Below are positions 47,402 to 56,528 of a stretch of 64,000 nucleotides of DNA, in pieces. The notes beneath the pieces are model-generated. The model was given only the letters and a program-made list of their open reading frames with translations, was not told the DNA's origin and ran no database searches. Source of the stretch: Actinomycetes bacterium (GTDB lineage Bacteria; Actinomycetota; Acidimicrobiia; Acidimicrobiales; JAJYXR01); assembly GCA_021801795.1 (NCBI GenBank), contig JAJYXR010000004.1, positions 1-64,000 of the forward strand. The letters are read 5' to 3'. Within the stretch, counting starts at the first letter, position 1; each line of letters opens with the position of its first letter. The position numbers and the translations under genes were made by a program.

Positions 47402-50400
47402 TTGAGCCTGACCGGCACGCCGAGCCGATCTTCCGCGCGTAACCCAGGGCCGTCGCGCCCGAGAGGCATCCGCAGCGCCGTGCGCGCAGCGCTCGGGGCC
47501 ATGGGCCGGATCTCGCTGCCTCCCGCCGGATCCACCGGGGCACGCCGCGTAGTGAGCTGGGCCGAGCACCTCGCCCTGGCCATCGTGGCCCTCGTGCCCC
47601 AGCTCCTGTCCCAGCCAGGGGTGGTGGAGTCGGACACGAAGAGCTACCTCTACATAGACCCTGGACGGTTCACCCACCAGTCCATGTGGATGTGGGATCC
47701 CGGCGTCGCCCTCGGCACCGTCACCCACGAGCAGATCGGATACCTGCTCCCCATGGGACCCTACTACTGGCTGGTGCACCTGCTGGGCGCGCCGCTCTGG
47801 ATCGCCCAGCGCGTCTGGGTGGCAGCCATCCTCTACTTCGCCGCGGCGGGCGTGCTCTTCCTCGCCCGAACCCTGCGGCTGAACGGGCCCGGCCGCTTCG
47901 TCGCTGCATTCGCGTTCATGATCTCGCCCTACTTCCTGCAGTACGTGGGCCGGATGTCGGTGGTCCTCCTGCCTTGGGCCGGGCTGCCCTGGATGATCGC
48001 GCTGATAGCCCGGGCACTGGACAGGAAGGGATGGCGCGATCCAGCGCTGTTCGCCATCGTCACCGCTGTCGTCGGCGGCATAAACGCGAGCTCCCTCCTA
48101 TACGTCGGCCTCGCCCCTGCCCTGTGGCTTCCCTACTCGGTCCTCGTGTCCAAGGAACATACCTGGCGCGAGGCATGGCAGGTCTTCTGGAAGGTAGCCG
48201 TGCTCACCACCCTCGTCTCACTGTGGTGGGCGGCAGGGCTCCAGATAGAGGCAGCATACGGCGTCGACATACTGAAGTACACCGAGACGGTACCGGCGGT
48301 CAGCGAGACCTCCTCTGCGGCCGAGGTGCTGAGGGGACTCGGCTACTGGTACTTCTACGGGGGCGGGCGCCTGGGGCCCTGGGTGGCCACCAGCGTGCAG
48401 TTCACCCAGGAGCTCTGGCTGATAGCCACCAGCTTCGCCGTACCCGCGCTCGCCTTCGTCGCCGCCGCAGTGACCCGGTGGAAGCACCGTTCCTATTTCA
48501 TCCTCGTGATCGTGGTCGGCATGGTCTTCGCTGTAGGTGCGAACCCCTTCACGGATCCCTCCTGGGTCGGTCACCTGCTGGAGGTCTTCATGACGAAGAC
48601 CACCGCAGGCCTCGCGCTGCGCTCCACGGACAGGGCCTCGCCGCTCGTCCTCCTCGGTACCGCCATGCTGCTCGGTGCAGGGGTCACTGCCCTGGCCAGG
48701 CGCAGGCGATTCGCGGGGATCATCACCGCGGTCGCCGTGCTGGGCCTGATCGCGGCCGCGGATCCGCCGGTCTGGAACGGCTCCACCGTGGCCGACCACT
48801 TCACCCAGCCCTCACCCCTGCCTACCTACGAGTACGCAGCAGCCAAGGCCCTGGATGCAGGCAATCCGACCACCAGGGTGTTCGCGATACCCGGCCAGGA
48901 CTTCGCGGCATACCGCTTTGGCGACACCATCGACCCGATCTACCCAGGACTGCTCACGCGTCCCTTCGTAACCCGGGAACAGCAGATCATGGGATCCCTG
49001 CCCACCCAGGACGTTCTCTACGCCATTGACGAGCCGATACAGGAGAACACCTGGGACTTCCGGGCCCTGCCGGGGATGCTGAGGCTGGTGAGCGCAGGTG
49101 CGCTGCTGGTCCAGAACAACCTGGCCTTCGAGCGCTACGGCCAGCCGAACCCCCGTACCCTGGAGGAGGCCCTCACGCCCCTGCCGAGCGGTCTCGGTAA
49201 GCCGGTGGGCTATGGCTCGCCGCGCCCGAATGTAAGCCTCATCCCGAACGTCGACGAGCAGTACCTGACCATGCCCGCGGATCTCCCCTGGCCGGCCCCG
49301 CTGCAGGTCATACCGGTCGAGAACACCCGGCCGGTGGTCCGCGCCGAGTCCCCCGCTGGAGCCCTGGTGGTGGACGGGAACGCCCAGGGGATAGCCGAGG
49401 CGTCGGCCGAGGGGCTCCTCCACGACAACCCCACCATCCTCTACGCGGCCACACTCGACAGCCATCCGAAGCTGCTTGCCCAGACCATGAGCGATGGCGC
49501 CTCCATAGTCCTCACCGACACGAACGCGAAGCAGGGATTCAGATGGAACACCGTCTCCGCCAACGCGGGGTACACGGAGACTGCCTCACAGAAGCGGCTC
49601 GGCTACGACCCTACGAACGCCCCGCTCAACATCTTCCCAGGCGCTCCAGCCGATGCGCAGACCACCGCCGTCTATGACGGAATCCGGAACGTCATTGCCT
49701 CGTCGTATGGCAACCCGATCACCTATACACCAGAGGACCAGCCCTTCAAGGCCATCGACGGGGACCTGAACACCGCCTGGACCACGAGCGCCTTCGGCTA
49801 TCCAGTCGGCCAGTGGTGGCAGGTGACTTTCGACTCGCCGGTGACCACGAACCACGTGAACCTGGTCCAGCCACTTCACGGCAGCCCTGACAGGTGGATC
49901 ACGAGGGTTACCCTGACATTCGACGGGCACCATGGCACGAAGGTGGACCTCGGCCCCTCGTCACGCACCGCCGCCGGCCAGACGGTCTACTTCCCCACCC
50001 ACACCTTCTCCACGATGCGGATAACCATCGACTCGGTGAGCCAGAGCCAGCTCCACGCCTCAGGAGGGCTGTCCGCAGTCGGCTTCGCAGAGGTAAGGGT
50101 GGACTCGATCGTAGCCACCAAGTCACTCCAGATGCCCTCGGACCTCCTGAAGGCCCTGGGGGCCTCGTCTCTTCAGCACAGGCTCACCCTGATCATGACC
50201 AGGCGCCGGGTGGCCCCCTTCCCGCCCCGGACGGATCCAGAGCGGGTGCTGAGCCGGAGCTTCTGGCTGCCCACCGCCCGCACCTTCACCATCAGCGGAA
50301 CCGCGCGCGTGAGTGCTCTCATACCGGACAACATGATCGACTCCCTGATGGGAAGGCCTGGATCGAATGGATCGGGGATAGTCGCCTACTCCCGGGGCAG

Positions 50401-52081
50401 GCTGCCCGGTGACCTCCACGACACCGCATCCGCTGCCCTGGGAACAGACCCCTCCGCCATGTGGTCGCCAGGATACGGTGCCTCCCACCAGATCGGGGAC
50501 TGGATACAGGTGGATCTGCCGAGGCAGATCACCTTCGACCACATGAACCTGAGCATCGTGGCCGACGGATACCACTCGGTCCCCACGCGGCTGAGCATCG
50601 AGGCTGGTGGCCGCACCGAGAGCGTCCCGCTGCCTCCGATCGCCGATGCCCGCCAGCGCGATGCCACGGTCCCGGTGCCCATCTCCTTCCCGGCGCTCAC
50701 CGGCAGCAGTATCCGGATCACCGTCACCGGTGTGCGCGACGAGCACACCCAGGACTACTACTCGAGCTCACCGATAACGATGCCCCTCGGGATAGCGAAG
50801 CTCGGTATACCTGGGGTGCAGGTCCCCCCCGATCCCACCTATCTGCCCGGCACCTGCACCCCCGACCTGCTCACCATCGACGGCAAGCCGGTATGGCTGA
50901 GGGTCACCGGCACCACCGCTGCTGCACTGGACAACCGAGGACTGCGCATAGTGCCCTGCGGTCCTGACGCGAACGGCATAACCCTCAGCGCTGGTAACAA
51001 CGTCGTCCAGAGCTTCGACGGCCACGACACGGGATTCAACATCGACCGGCTGGTACTCGACTCTGCTCCCGGCGGTGGACCGGAGAACGAGGCCGGCTAC
51101 GGCCGGCTGGCGCCCGTGGCGTCCGGGGCGGCACCGACCCTGCGGGTCCTCGGCTCATCGCCCACCTCGTACCGCCTGGAGGTGAGCTCCGCCAGCCAAC
51201 CCTTCTGGCTGGTCCTCGGGGAGAGCATCTCGAAAGGCTGGACCGCTACCGTCCAGGGGGGTCCCTCACTCGGTGCGCCGACCCTGATAGACGGGTTCGG
51301 GAATGGTTGGATGGTCAGTCCCCGCTCGCTATCAGGTGCCTCGAAGGGCACCATGGTCATCGACCTCACCTGGACGCCCCAGACCCGGGTCTGGTGGGCA
51401 TTGGTCATATCGGCCGGCGCACTTCTCGCGTGCCTGGCGATCCTCGCCTGGCCACGCACCAGAGAGCTCGTGACGGGCCCCCTACGGCGCCTCCGTGCAC
51501 GTATCCCTACGAAGTCACCAGTGACCCGGGCGGCAGTCCTCACAGGCACGAGGGGGCGACCTGGCGACTCGTCAACCAGGCCCGTGGTAGAGGGCACGGA
51601 CCCACCGGCCGGGCTGTCGCGTCCAGGCCTGCAGATCTGGCGAGGAGCGGCGTACTCTCGCCTTCTGGCACTCGATGACGAAGAGCCGCTTCTCGTGTCG
51701 CCATTCGGCTACGGCGGTCGGAGGCCACCTGCGTGGCGCATCGTGATCACTGCCCTGGCGACAGGGCTACTCGCAGCCGCCCTCACCACCCCGCTCACTG
51801 GCCTGGCCCTGGCCATGGCCACGGGGACTGCCCTGGCGCTCTCCGAGGGCCGCACGATCCTCACCATCGGATCGGTAGCCCTCGTCGCGGGGGCCGGAGC
51901 CTATGTGGTGGCCCACCAGGCAGCCGACCGGATCCCAGAAGGAGCCATCTGGGTTCCGCAGTTCTCCCTGGCGGCAACCATGGTCTGGATGGCAGTGGTA
52001 TTCCTCGCCGCAGACGGCGTCATCGAGGCAGCCAGGCGCATCCGCAGGAGAGGCAGAGCGAGCCTAGGTGGTCAGCGGTAA
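47402..52081 (+). CDS. AftD-like GT-C arabinofuranosyltransferase (DUF3367) with discoidin-type domains
   Basis: 1,559 residues from TTG 47402, supported by GAAGGGA seven bases upstream. The N-terminal region (about 50-480) has many membrane helices and the GT-C acidic loop ESDTKSYLYIDPGRF near residue 75. The long extracytoplasmic part carries two discoidin/CBM-like folds, one around 740-880 (AIDGDLNTAWTTSAFG...GQWWQVTF) and one around 960-1130 (GDWIQVDLPRQITFDHMNLS). Further helices lie near 1,330 and 1,440-1,540. AftD of mycobacteria adds alpha-1,3-arabinofuranose from decaprenyl-phospho-arabinose to arabinan; the substrate here is inferred. It starts the envelope cluster. Confidence 0.85.
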   Translation: MSLTGTPSRSSARNPGPSRPRGIRSAVRAALGAMGRISLPPAGSTGARRVVSWAEHLALAIVALVPQLLSQPGVVESDTKSYLYIDPGRFTHQSMWMWDPGVALGTVTHEQIGYLLPMGPYYWLVHLLGAPLWIAQRVWVAAILYFAAAGVLFLARTLRLNGPGRFVAAFAFMISPYFLQYVGRMSVVLLPWAGLPWMIALIARALDRKGWRDPALFAIVTAVVGGINASSLLYVGLAPALWLPYSVLVSKEHTWREAWQVFWKVAVLTTLVSLWWAAGLQIEAAYGVDILKYTETVPAVSETSSAAEVLRGLGYWYFYGGGRLGPWVATSVQFTQELWLIATSFAVPALAFVAAAVTRWKHRSYFILVIVVGMVFAVGANPFTDPSWVGHLLEVFMTKTTAGLALRSTDRASPLVLLGTAMLLGAGVTALARRRRFAGIITAVAVLGLIAAADPPVWNGSTVADHFTQPSPLPTYEYAAAKALDAGNPTTRVFAIPGQDFAAYRFGDTIDPIYPGLLTRPFVTREQQIMGSLPTQDVLYAIDEPIQENTWDFRALPGMLRLVSAGALLVQNNLAFERYGQPNPRTLEEALTPLPSGLGKPVGYGSPRPNVSLIPNVDEQYLTMPADLPWPAPLQVIPVENTRPVVRAESPAGALVVDGNAQGIAEASAEGLLHDNPTILYAATLDSHPKLLAQTMSDGASIVLTDTNAKQGFRWNTVSANAGYTETASQKRLGYDPTNAPLNIFPGAPADAQTTAVYDGIRNVIASSYGNPITYTPEDQPFKAIDGDLNTAWTTSAFGYPVGQWWQVTFDSPVTTNHVNLVQPLHGSPDRWITRVTLTFDGHHGTKVDLGPSSRTAAGQTVYFPTHTFSTMRITIDSVSQSQLHASGGLSAVGFAEVRVDSIVATKSLQMPSDLLKALGASSLQHRLTLIMTRRRVAPFPPRTDPERVLSRSFWLPTARTFTISGTARVSALIPDNMIDSLMGRPGSNGSGIVAYSRGRLPGDLHDTASAALGTDPSAMWSPGYGASHQIGDWIQVDLPRQITFDHMNLSIVADGYHSVPTRLSIEAGGRTESVPLPPIADARQRDATVPVPISFPALTGSSIRITVTGVRDEHTQDYYSSSPITMPLGIAKLGIPGVQVPPDPTYLPGTCTPDLLTIDGKPVWLRVTGTTAAALDNRGLRIVPCGPDANGITLSAGNNVVQSFDGHDTGFNIDRLVLDSAPGGGPENEAGYGRLAPVASGAAPTLRVLGSSPTSYRLEVSSASQPFWLVLGESISKGWTATVQGGPSLGAPTLIDGFGNGWMVSPRSLSGASKGTMVIDLTWTPQTRVWWALVISAGALLACLAILAWPRTRELVTGPLRRLRARIPTKSPVTRAAVLTGTRGRPGDSSTRPVVEGTDPPAGLSRPGLQIWRGAAYSRLLALDDEEPLLVSPFGYGGRRPPAWRIVITALATGLLAAALTTPLTGLALAMATGTALALSEGRTILTIGSVALVAGAGAYVVAHQAADRIPEGAIWVPQFSLAATMVWMAVVFLAADGVIEAARRIRRRGRASLGGQR

Positions 52082-53337
52082 CCTCTGGCCCGGCGGGCCC
52101 GGGCGACGCCCACCAGGGCTGAGAGGGTTCCCGCAGCAGCAGCCTCCCAGGTGAAGCAGTTCGCGTGCGCGAGGGCAGCCGCACCTAGCCTCGAACGCAG
52201 GGCCGGGTCGGCAATCAGCATGTCCAGTGCCCCGGTAAGCTCTGCTGGACTCCTCACGAGGAATCCCGTATGTCCCGACAGGACCGCATCGCGGTGCCCG
52301 GCTATGTCGGTGACGACGGCCGGAGTACCGCAGGCACCGGCCTCGGTTATGGTCATTCCCCACCCCTCCCTCAGCGACGCGCTGGCCAGCACCCAGGACC
52401 GGCGGTAGGCAGCACGCAGCGCCTCGTCCCCGAGCCGGCCAGGCAGGCTGACCCAGTCACCGGCCCCTCTGGAGCGGATCAGCGCCTCGAGGGAGGGACG
52501 TTCGTAGCCCTCGCCGATGATGGTGAGGGTCAGCTCGGGGTAACGCTCACGCAGCGGCATCACTGCCTCGAGCAGCATGTCGAACCGCTTCACCGGCACC
52601 AACCTCCCCACCGCGAGGACCGATGGGTGAGCAGTTCTCTCGACCCCCGGGCTGAAGCCTTCCTCCACACCAGGGGGCACCACGGTGATCTGGGAGAAGG
52701 GGATGCCGAGCAGGGCAGCTATCTCGGCCCTCGAGGACCTGGACAGGGTGACGATACGGCTCCTCCTGTAGAGGAGGGGCGCCACCCGGCACTCGAAGGT
52801 CTCCCCCGCTGCAGCCAGGGCTCTCGGAAGGACCATCCGCCACATCTCGGCGTGCACGTGGTGGAGGAAGACGACCCTGGGGCAACGGGACCACACCGGG
52901 GAGAGGAAGGGCATGCCGTTCCAGATCTCCACCAGGGCATCGGGGCGCCCATCTCCTCCGAGGAGAGTGCTCATCGCGCTGCGAGGGAAGACGCTGTAGC
53001 GGCCACCTCTGCGGACCACCCGGTAACCGTCCCTGGCCGTGCTCGTGGGCCGGGGTCCCACCTGAGAGGTGCGCAGCTCGACGTCGATGCCGTGCTTGGC
53101 CCACAGGGAGGCTATGCGGTGCGCGTGCAGCTCCGAACCACCGGCCTCGGGGTCCTCGATGTCCCGCCAGGCGAGCATACGCACGCGACCCAGCCCGAGG
53201 TCAGATGCCATGCCAGCGATGTCCTCGAGCGCTGGGTAGGCCAGCTCACGCTCCGTGTCTTGCCCGGCATTGGCCTGATGCACTACAGCCGTCAGACCCT
53301 CGACTCCGGCCAGCCCATCTTCCCTTGGTAACGTCAC
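52072..53337 (-). CDS. GT4-family glycosyltransferase
   Basis: 421 residues from GTG 53337, with GAGGGG nine bases upstream; ATG 53211 is an alternative. GT-B fold: N-terminal MLAWRDIEDPEAGGSELHAH acceptor side, then VLAVGRLVPVKRFDMLLEAV and the donor-binding SLREGWGMTITEAGACGTPAVV with the E-x7-E pair. It transfers a nucleotide-sugar residue, retaining configuration, at the cytoplasmic face. Its stop overlaps the convergent AftD-like gene by 10 bp. Substrate unknown. Confidence 0.9.
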   Translation of the reverse strand: MTLPREDGLAGVEGLTAVVHQANAGQDTERELAYPALEDIAGMASDLGLGRVRMLAWRDIEDPEAGGSELHAHRIASLWAKHGIDVELRTSQVGPRPTSTARDGYRVVRRGGRYSVFPRSAMSTLLGGDGRPDALVEIWNGMPFLSPVWSRCPRVVFLHHVHAEMWRMVLPRALAAAGETFECRVAPLLYRRSRIVTLSRSSRAEIAALLGIPFSQITVVPPGVEEGFSPGVERTAHPSVLAVGRLVPVKRFDMLLEAVMPLRERYPELTLTIIGEGYERPSLEALIRSRGAGDWVSLPGRLGDEALRAAYRRSWVLASASLREGWGMTITEAGACGTPAVVTDIAGHRDAVLSGHTGFLVRSPAELTGALDMLIADPALRSRLGAAALAHANCFTWEAAAAGTLSALVGVARARRARGYR

Positions 53338-53460
53338 CGTCGCATTCCCCTCGAAGAACCAGGACCGGGCACAGCAGACCGGCCGCCACGTGGAGCGCGC
53401 GTTCGGACCTGAGATGACCCTCGTGAACATGTTACCGGCTCGTAGCCGACCTGCGGTTAT

Positions 53461-55104
53461 CTACGGTTGGCGTGCCGCCGTCCTGAACCGGTCCCTGTAG
53501 TGGACCCAGGAGAACGCTGCAGCTACGACTGCCACCAGCAGTCCCTGGACCAGCAGGTCGGCTCTCGTGGTGGCCACGAAGGAGCCCCCCGCGCGCACGA
53601 CGAGGACGGCGGCAGCGGCCGTACCGAGGCCGAGCAGCACCACGATCCAGCGCCATCCGACGCCCAGGAGGTAGTTCGTCATCACCACCGTTCCACACAG
53701 GCAGATCATGGCGCCCACCAGGGTGGCGAAGGACGATGCAGCCGAGGCGAGGTCCCTGCCGAAGACGACCCTGAGCAGCAGGTCCGGAGCTCCGATCGAA
53801 ACAGCCAGCAGGATGGCAGCTGGTACAGCGAGGATGAGTACCGTCGCTCCGAGCTGCCGCAGGGCGTGCTGGCCGATGTGCCACCTCAGTGCAGCCTCGG
53901 GCAGCAGGTAGCTGCCGAGCGCGATGCCGCCGAAGACCAGAGCCTTCGAGGCCACCGATATGGCTGCATAGGCACCGGAGTGTGCGGGGTTGTATCGACC
54001 GACGAAGATGAGGTCTACGTTCTGGAGCAATGCCAGCAGCGCCAGGCTGGCCAGCGCGCTCGACACGTCGGTGAGCAACTGGTGCCGGCCCTGGAGGGGC
54101 GCGGCCGCCGGCATGGCCGCTGGCATGGTCGCCGGTATGGCCGCCGGTATGGCCGCCGGTATGGCCGCCGGGATACCTGTCATGGCGGCGGGAACTGCGC
54201 CGGGGGGCGGAGCTGGAGGCCGGTCGGGGGACTGGTGGCTGCGGGTGAGCCAGCGAGCCTGGGTAGCTGCCAGCACCTCGGCTGCCAGGATCCCCCCCGC
54301 AGCCCCGCCCACCCCTAGTCCCGCCGCTGTGAGCCCGATGGTGAGTGTGGTGCGGACACCACCCTCTACCAGCAGGTTTCCCGCGAGCGGCACGTAGGAG
54401 CGCCTGGCCTGGAGGACCCCACGGTCGATCGACAGCAGCAGCCAGACGCCGCCGGCCGTGATCACCTCGACGACACCGGTGCTCGATGGCAGCGACATGG
54501 CGTGCGCGATGGCAGAGCGTGCCAGGAAGGTTCCCAATGCCAGGAGCAGAACGCCGAGGACACCGATCCGGTGAATACGCGAGGTCCAGCGCCGAACGGC
54601 CCCCTCCTGGCCTGCCCCCTGCCAGGATGTCACGCGGCGCACGACACCGACCAGCAGCGCGGAGCCGGGCATCGAGATGATGAGGAACAGGCTGAGCAGC
54701 TCGGCCAGGGCACCGTACTGACGCTCTGTGAGCAGGCGGGCGACCAGCACGGTGACTATCACGTTCGCCCCGTTCGCCACCAGACCCGCTGCCGCCAGCG
54801 GGCCCGCGCGTCTGAGACCCGCTACCACGCTGTTATCGAGACCCGAGGTGTGAGGCGCCCCGGGCGCGCCATGGGTGATGAGGACAACCTCGTTTCCGAG
54901 CGCTGGCCCACCGGCTGTAGGTGCGACGGCCATCGCCTCGAACGCGATCTCCTGATCGGTCGGTGGGACGGGCCAGGAGCGTGCGACCTCCGGCGGATCC
55001 TCGGGAGCCTTCAGCGGGCCGCCAGGGGGTACTTCGGGGTCAGAGGTCCCGACCGAGCCTGCCTGGCCGGCACGGCGCCGCCCTCGATGATGTCGCCATG
55101 TCAT
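53461..55104 (-). CDS. Polysaccharide flippase (MVF/Wzx-like)
   Basis: 547 residues from ATG 55104, which overlaps the GT39-like gene stop as ATGA. About 12 membrane segments begin at GLVANGANVIVTVLVARLL (near residue 100), with the Wzx-type LLTERQYGALAELLSLFLI block. It would move lipid-linked sugar units across the membrane. The N-terminal 85 residues are polar and unlike the family. A central cytosolic loop (about 308-331) holds a repetitive stretch of PAAI/PAAM units encoded by 12-bp repeats. Part of the flavoprotein-GT39-flippase operon. Confidence 0.88.
   Translation of the reverse strand: MTWRHHRGRRRAGQAGSVGTSDPEVPPGGPLKAPEDPPEVARSWPVPPTDQEIAFEAMAVAPTAGGPALGNEVVLITHGAPGAPHTSGLDNSVVAGLRRAGPLAAAGLVANGANVIVTVLVARLLTERQYGALAELLSLFLIISMPGSALLVGVVRRVTSWQGAGQEGAVRRWTSRIHRIGVLGVLLLALGTFLARSAIAHAMSLPSSTGVVEVITAGGVWLLLSIDRGVLQARRSYVPLAGNLLVEGGVRTTLTIGLTAAGLGVGGAAGGILAAEVLAATQARWLTRSHQSPDRPPAPPPGAVPAAMTGIPAAIPAAIPAAIPATMPAAMPAAAPLQGRHQLLTDVSSALASLALLALLQNVDLIFVGRYNPAHSGAYAAISVASKALVFGGIALGSYLLPEAALRWHIGQHALRQLGATVLILAVPAAILLAVSIGAPDLLLRVVFGRDLASAASSFATLVGAMICLCGTVVMTNYLLGVGWRWIVVLLGLGTAAAAVLVVRAGGSFVATTRADLLVQGLLVAVVAAAFSWVHYRDRFRTAARQP
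54110..54180. repeat. 12-bp tandem repeats in the flippase loop
   Basis: Units of the form atggccgccggt recur about five times, coding Pro-Ala-Ala-Ile/Met in the opposite strand. Copy-number variation would alter the loop in frame. Confidence 0.8.
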
Positions 55105-56528
55105 CCGCCCGGAACAGCCTCTGGCAGTGTCGTCACGACGGCGGCCTCTGGGCCACCCAGGGCCGCCGATGCCGGTCCTGGGGGATCGCTGCCGGTGCTC
55201 TCTTCCGAGGCACCCAGCGTGTTCACGGGTGGCAAGCCGCGCCGGAGCCTGAGGTGCCGCCAGAGGGCGTCGATGCCCACCGCTGCGAGGGCCACGACGA
55301 CCACCTCCGCCTCGGCCCTGAAGCGGATGTTTCCATAGGTCAGGATCACCGCCGCCGTAACGGTGGCGGGCAGCGCGAGCATGGGGTATACTGCCACCTT
55401 GCGCCGCCTGAGGGCCACTGCCCCGCCAATGGCGAGGACTGCCAGTGGGTAGAACCACCAGAGCCAGGCCATCGACACGGCTATGGGCCAGCCCTCGATG
55501 ACGTCCTCGTGGGCCTCCAGCAGGGGGATGTAGAGGTCCCAGGTGCGGCCCACTCGACCGGCGATCACGGCAGGCACCCGGCTCAGGTGGTGCTCTACGT
55601 AGGTCTCTGCCCTGTGCTCCCAGAAGATCTGCTGGACCGACTCGTCGCCCACGGGTTCCTTCACATCGTGGACACATGGAAAGCACCAGGAGGCGAAGAG
55701 GGGGCCGTTGCCATAGGTCGAGTTGTTGTTCGCGGCTGCAAGGGTGATCCCGAGCTGGTCGGATAGGAAGACGGGGTGCCGGAATGCCACCAGGTTCCGT
55801 ATGGTCCAGGGTGCGAGCACCACTATGGCGGCTCCGAGGACGAGGGCGACGGCGCGCGCCCGCTCCCGTCTCGCAACGCGGACCCCGGAGCGCCTGAGGC
55901 CCCAGGCGACAGGGAGTGCTATGAGAAAGATGTACAGGAAGGCTTCGGAGCGAGTGAGCGCGCACAGCGCCGAGAGGGCACCCAACGCGAGCAGGCGGCC
56001 GGTGCTCGGATTCCTCCTGGCACGGTAGGCGACGAGCACGCAGAGGGCAGCGAGGCACATGAGCAGGGCTTCAGACATCACCTGGCCGTCGAACACCCAC
56101 ATGCCCGGGTAGAGGGCGCCGACCACCGCGGCGATGCAGCCTGCTCGAGGCCCCGCCACCTCGCGCGCCAGTGCGGCCACGGCCCATATGGTCGCCACGC
56201 CCACCAGGCACAGGAGCAGCTTCTGGGCACCGAGCCTGTGCAGCCCCAGCAGGTCACCCATGGCCAGGAACACGGTGAAGAGGGGCGGGTGCTGGGCAGA
56301 GGGGATCTCCACCGCCGGTATGGAGTGGTGGGAGAGCGCCACCGGGTTCACGAACCACTTCCCCTGGAGCAGGTACTTGGCCTGGTAGTGGTAGTAGTAG
56401 GAGTCCCCCTTCCAGGTGTCGTGGTACTTGTCGCCAAAGGCATAGGCCAGGCGCACGCCAAGGCCCACGATGCATGACGAGACGACCACCAGGCGGTATG
56501 ACCGCTCTGGAGCCCGCGTCTGGGTCAC
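55101..56528 (-). CDS. GT39-like membrane glycosyltransferase
   Basis: 475 residues from GTG 56528, overlapping the flavoprotein stop as GTGA; the open frame continues upstream but only as a shadow of that gene. About ten membrane helices and an acidic first extracytoplasmic loop (DTWKGDSYYYHYQAKYL) place it in the ArnT/PMT-like GT-C group, which use polyprenyl-phosphate sugars on the outer face. The C-terminal tail (about 430-475) is polar. Coupled downstream to the flippase by ATGA, suggesting one glycan pathway. Confidence 0.88.
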   Translation of the reverse strand: MTQTRAPERSYRLVVVSSCIVGLGVRLAYAFGDKYHDTWKGDSYYYHYQAKYLLQGKWFVNPVALSHHSIPAVEIPSAQHPPLFTVFLAMGDLLGLHRLGAQKLLLCLVGVATIWAVAALAREVAGPRAGCIAAVVGALYPGMWVFDGQVMSEALLMCLAALCVLVAYRARRNPSTGRLLALGALSALCALTRSEAFLYIFLIALPVAWGLRRSGVRVARRERARAVALVLGAAIVVLAPWTIRNLVAFRHPVFLSDQLGITLAAANNNSTYGNGPLFASWCFPCVHDVKEPVGDESVQQIFWEHRAETYVEHHLSRVPAVIAGRVGRTWDLYIPLLEAHEDVIEGWPIAVSMAWLWWFYPLAVLAIGGAVALRRRKVAVYPMLALPATVTAAVILTYGNIRFRAEAEVVVVALAAVGIDALWRHLRLRRGLPPVNTLGASEESTGSDPPGPASAALGGPEAAVVTTLPEAVPGG

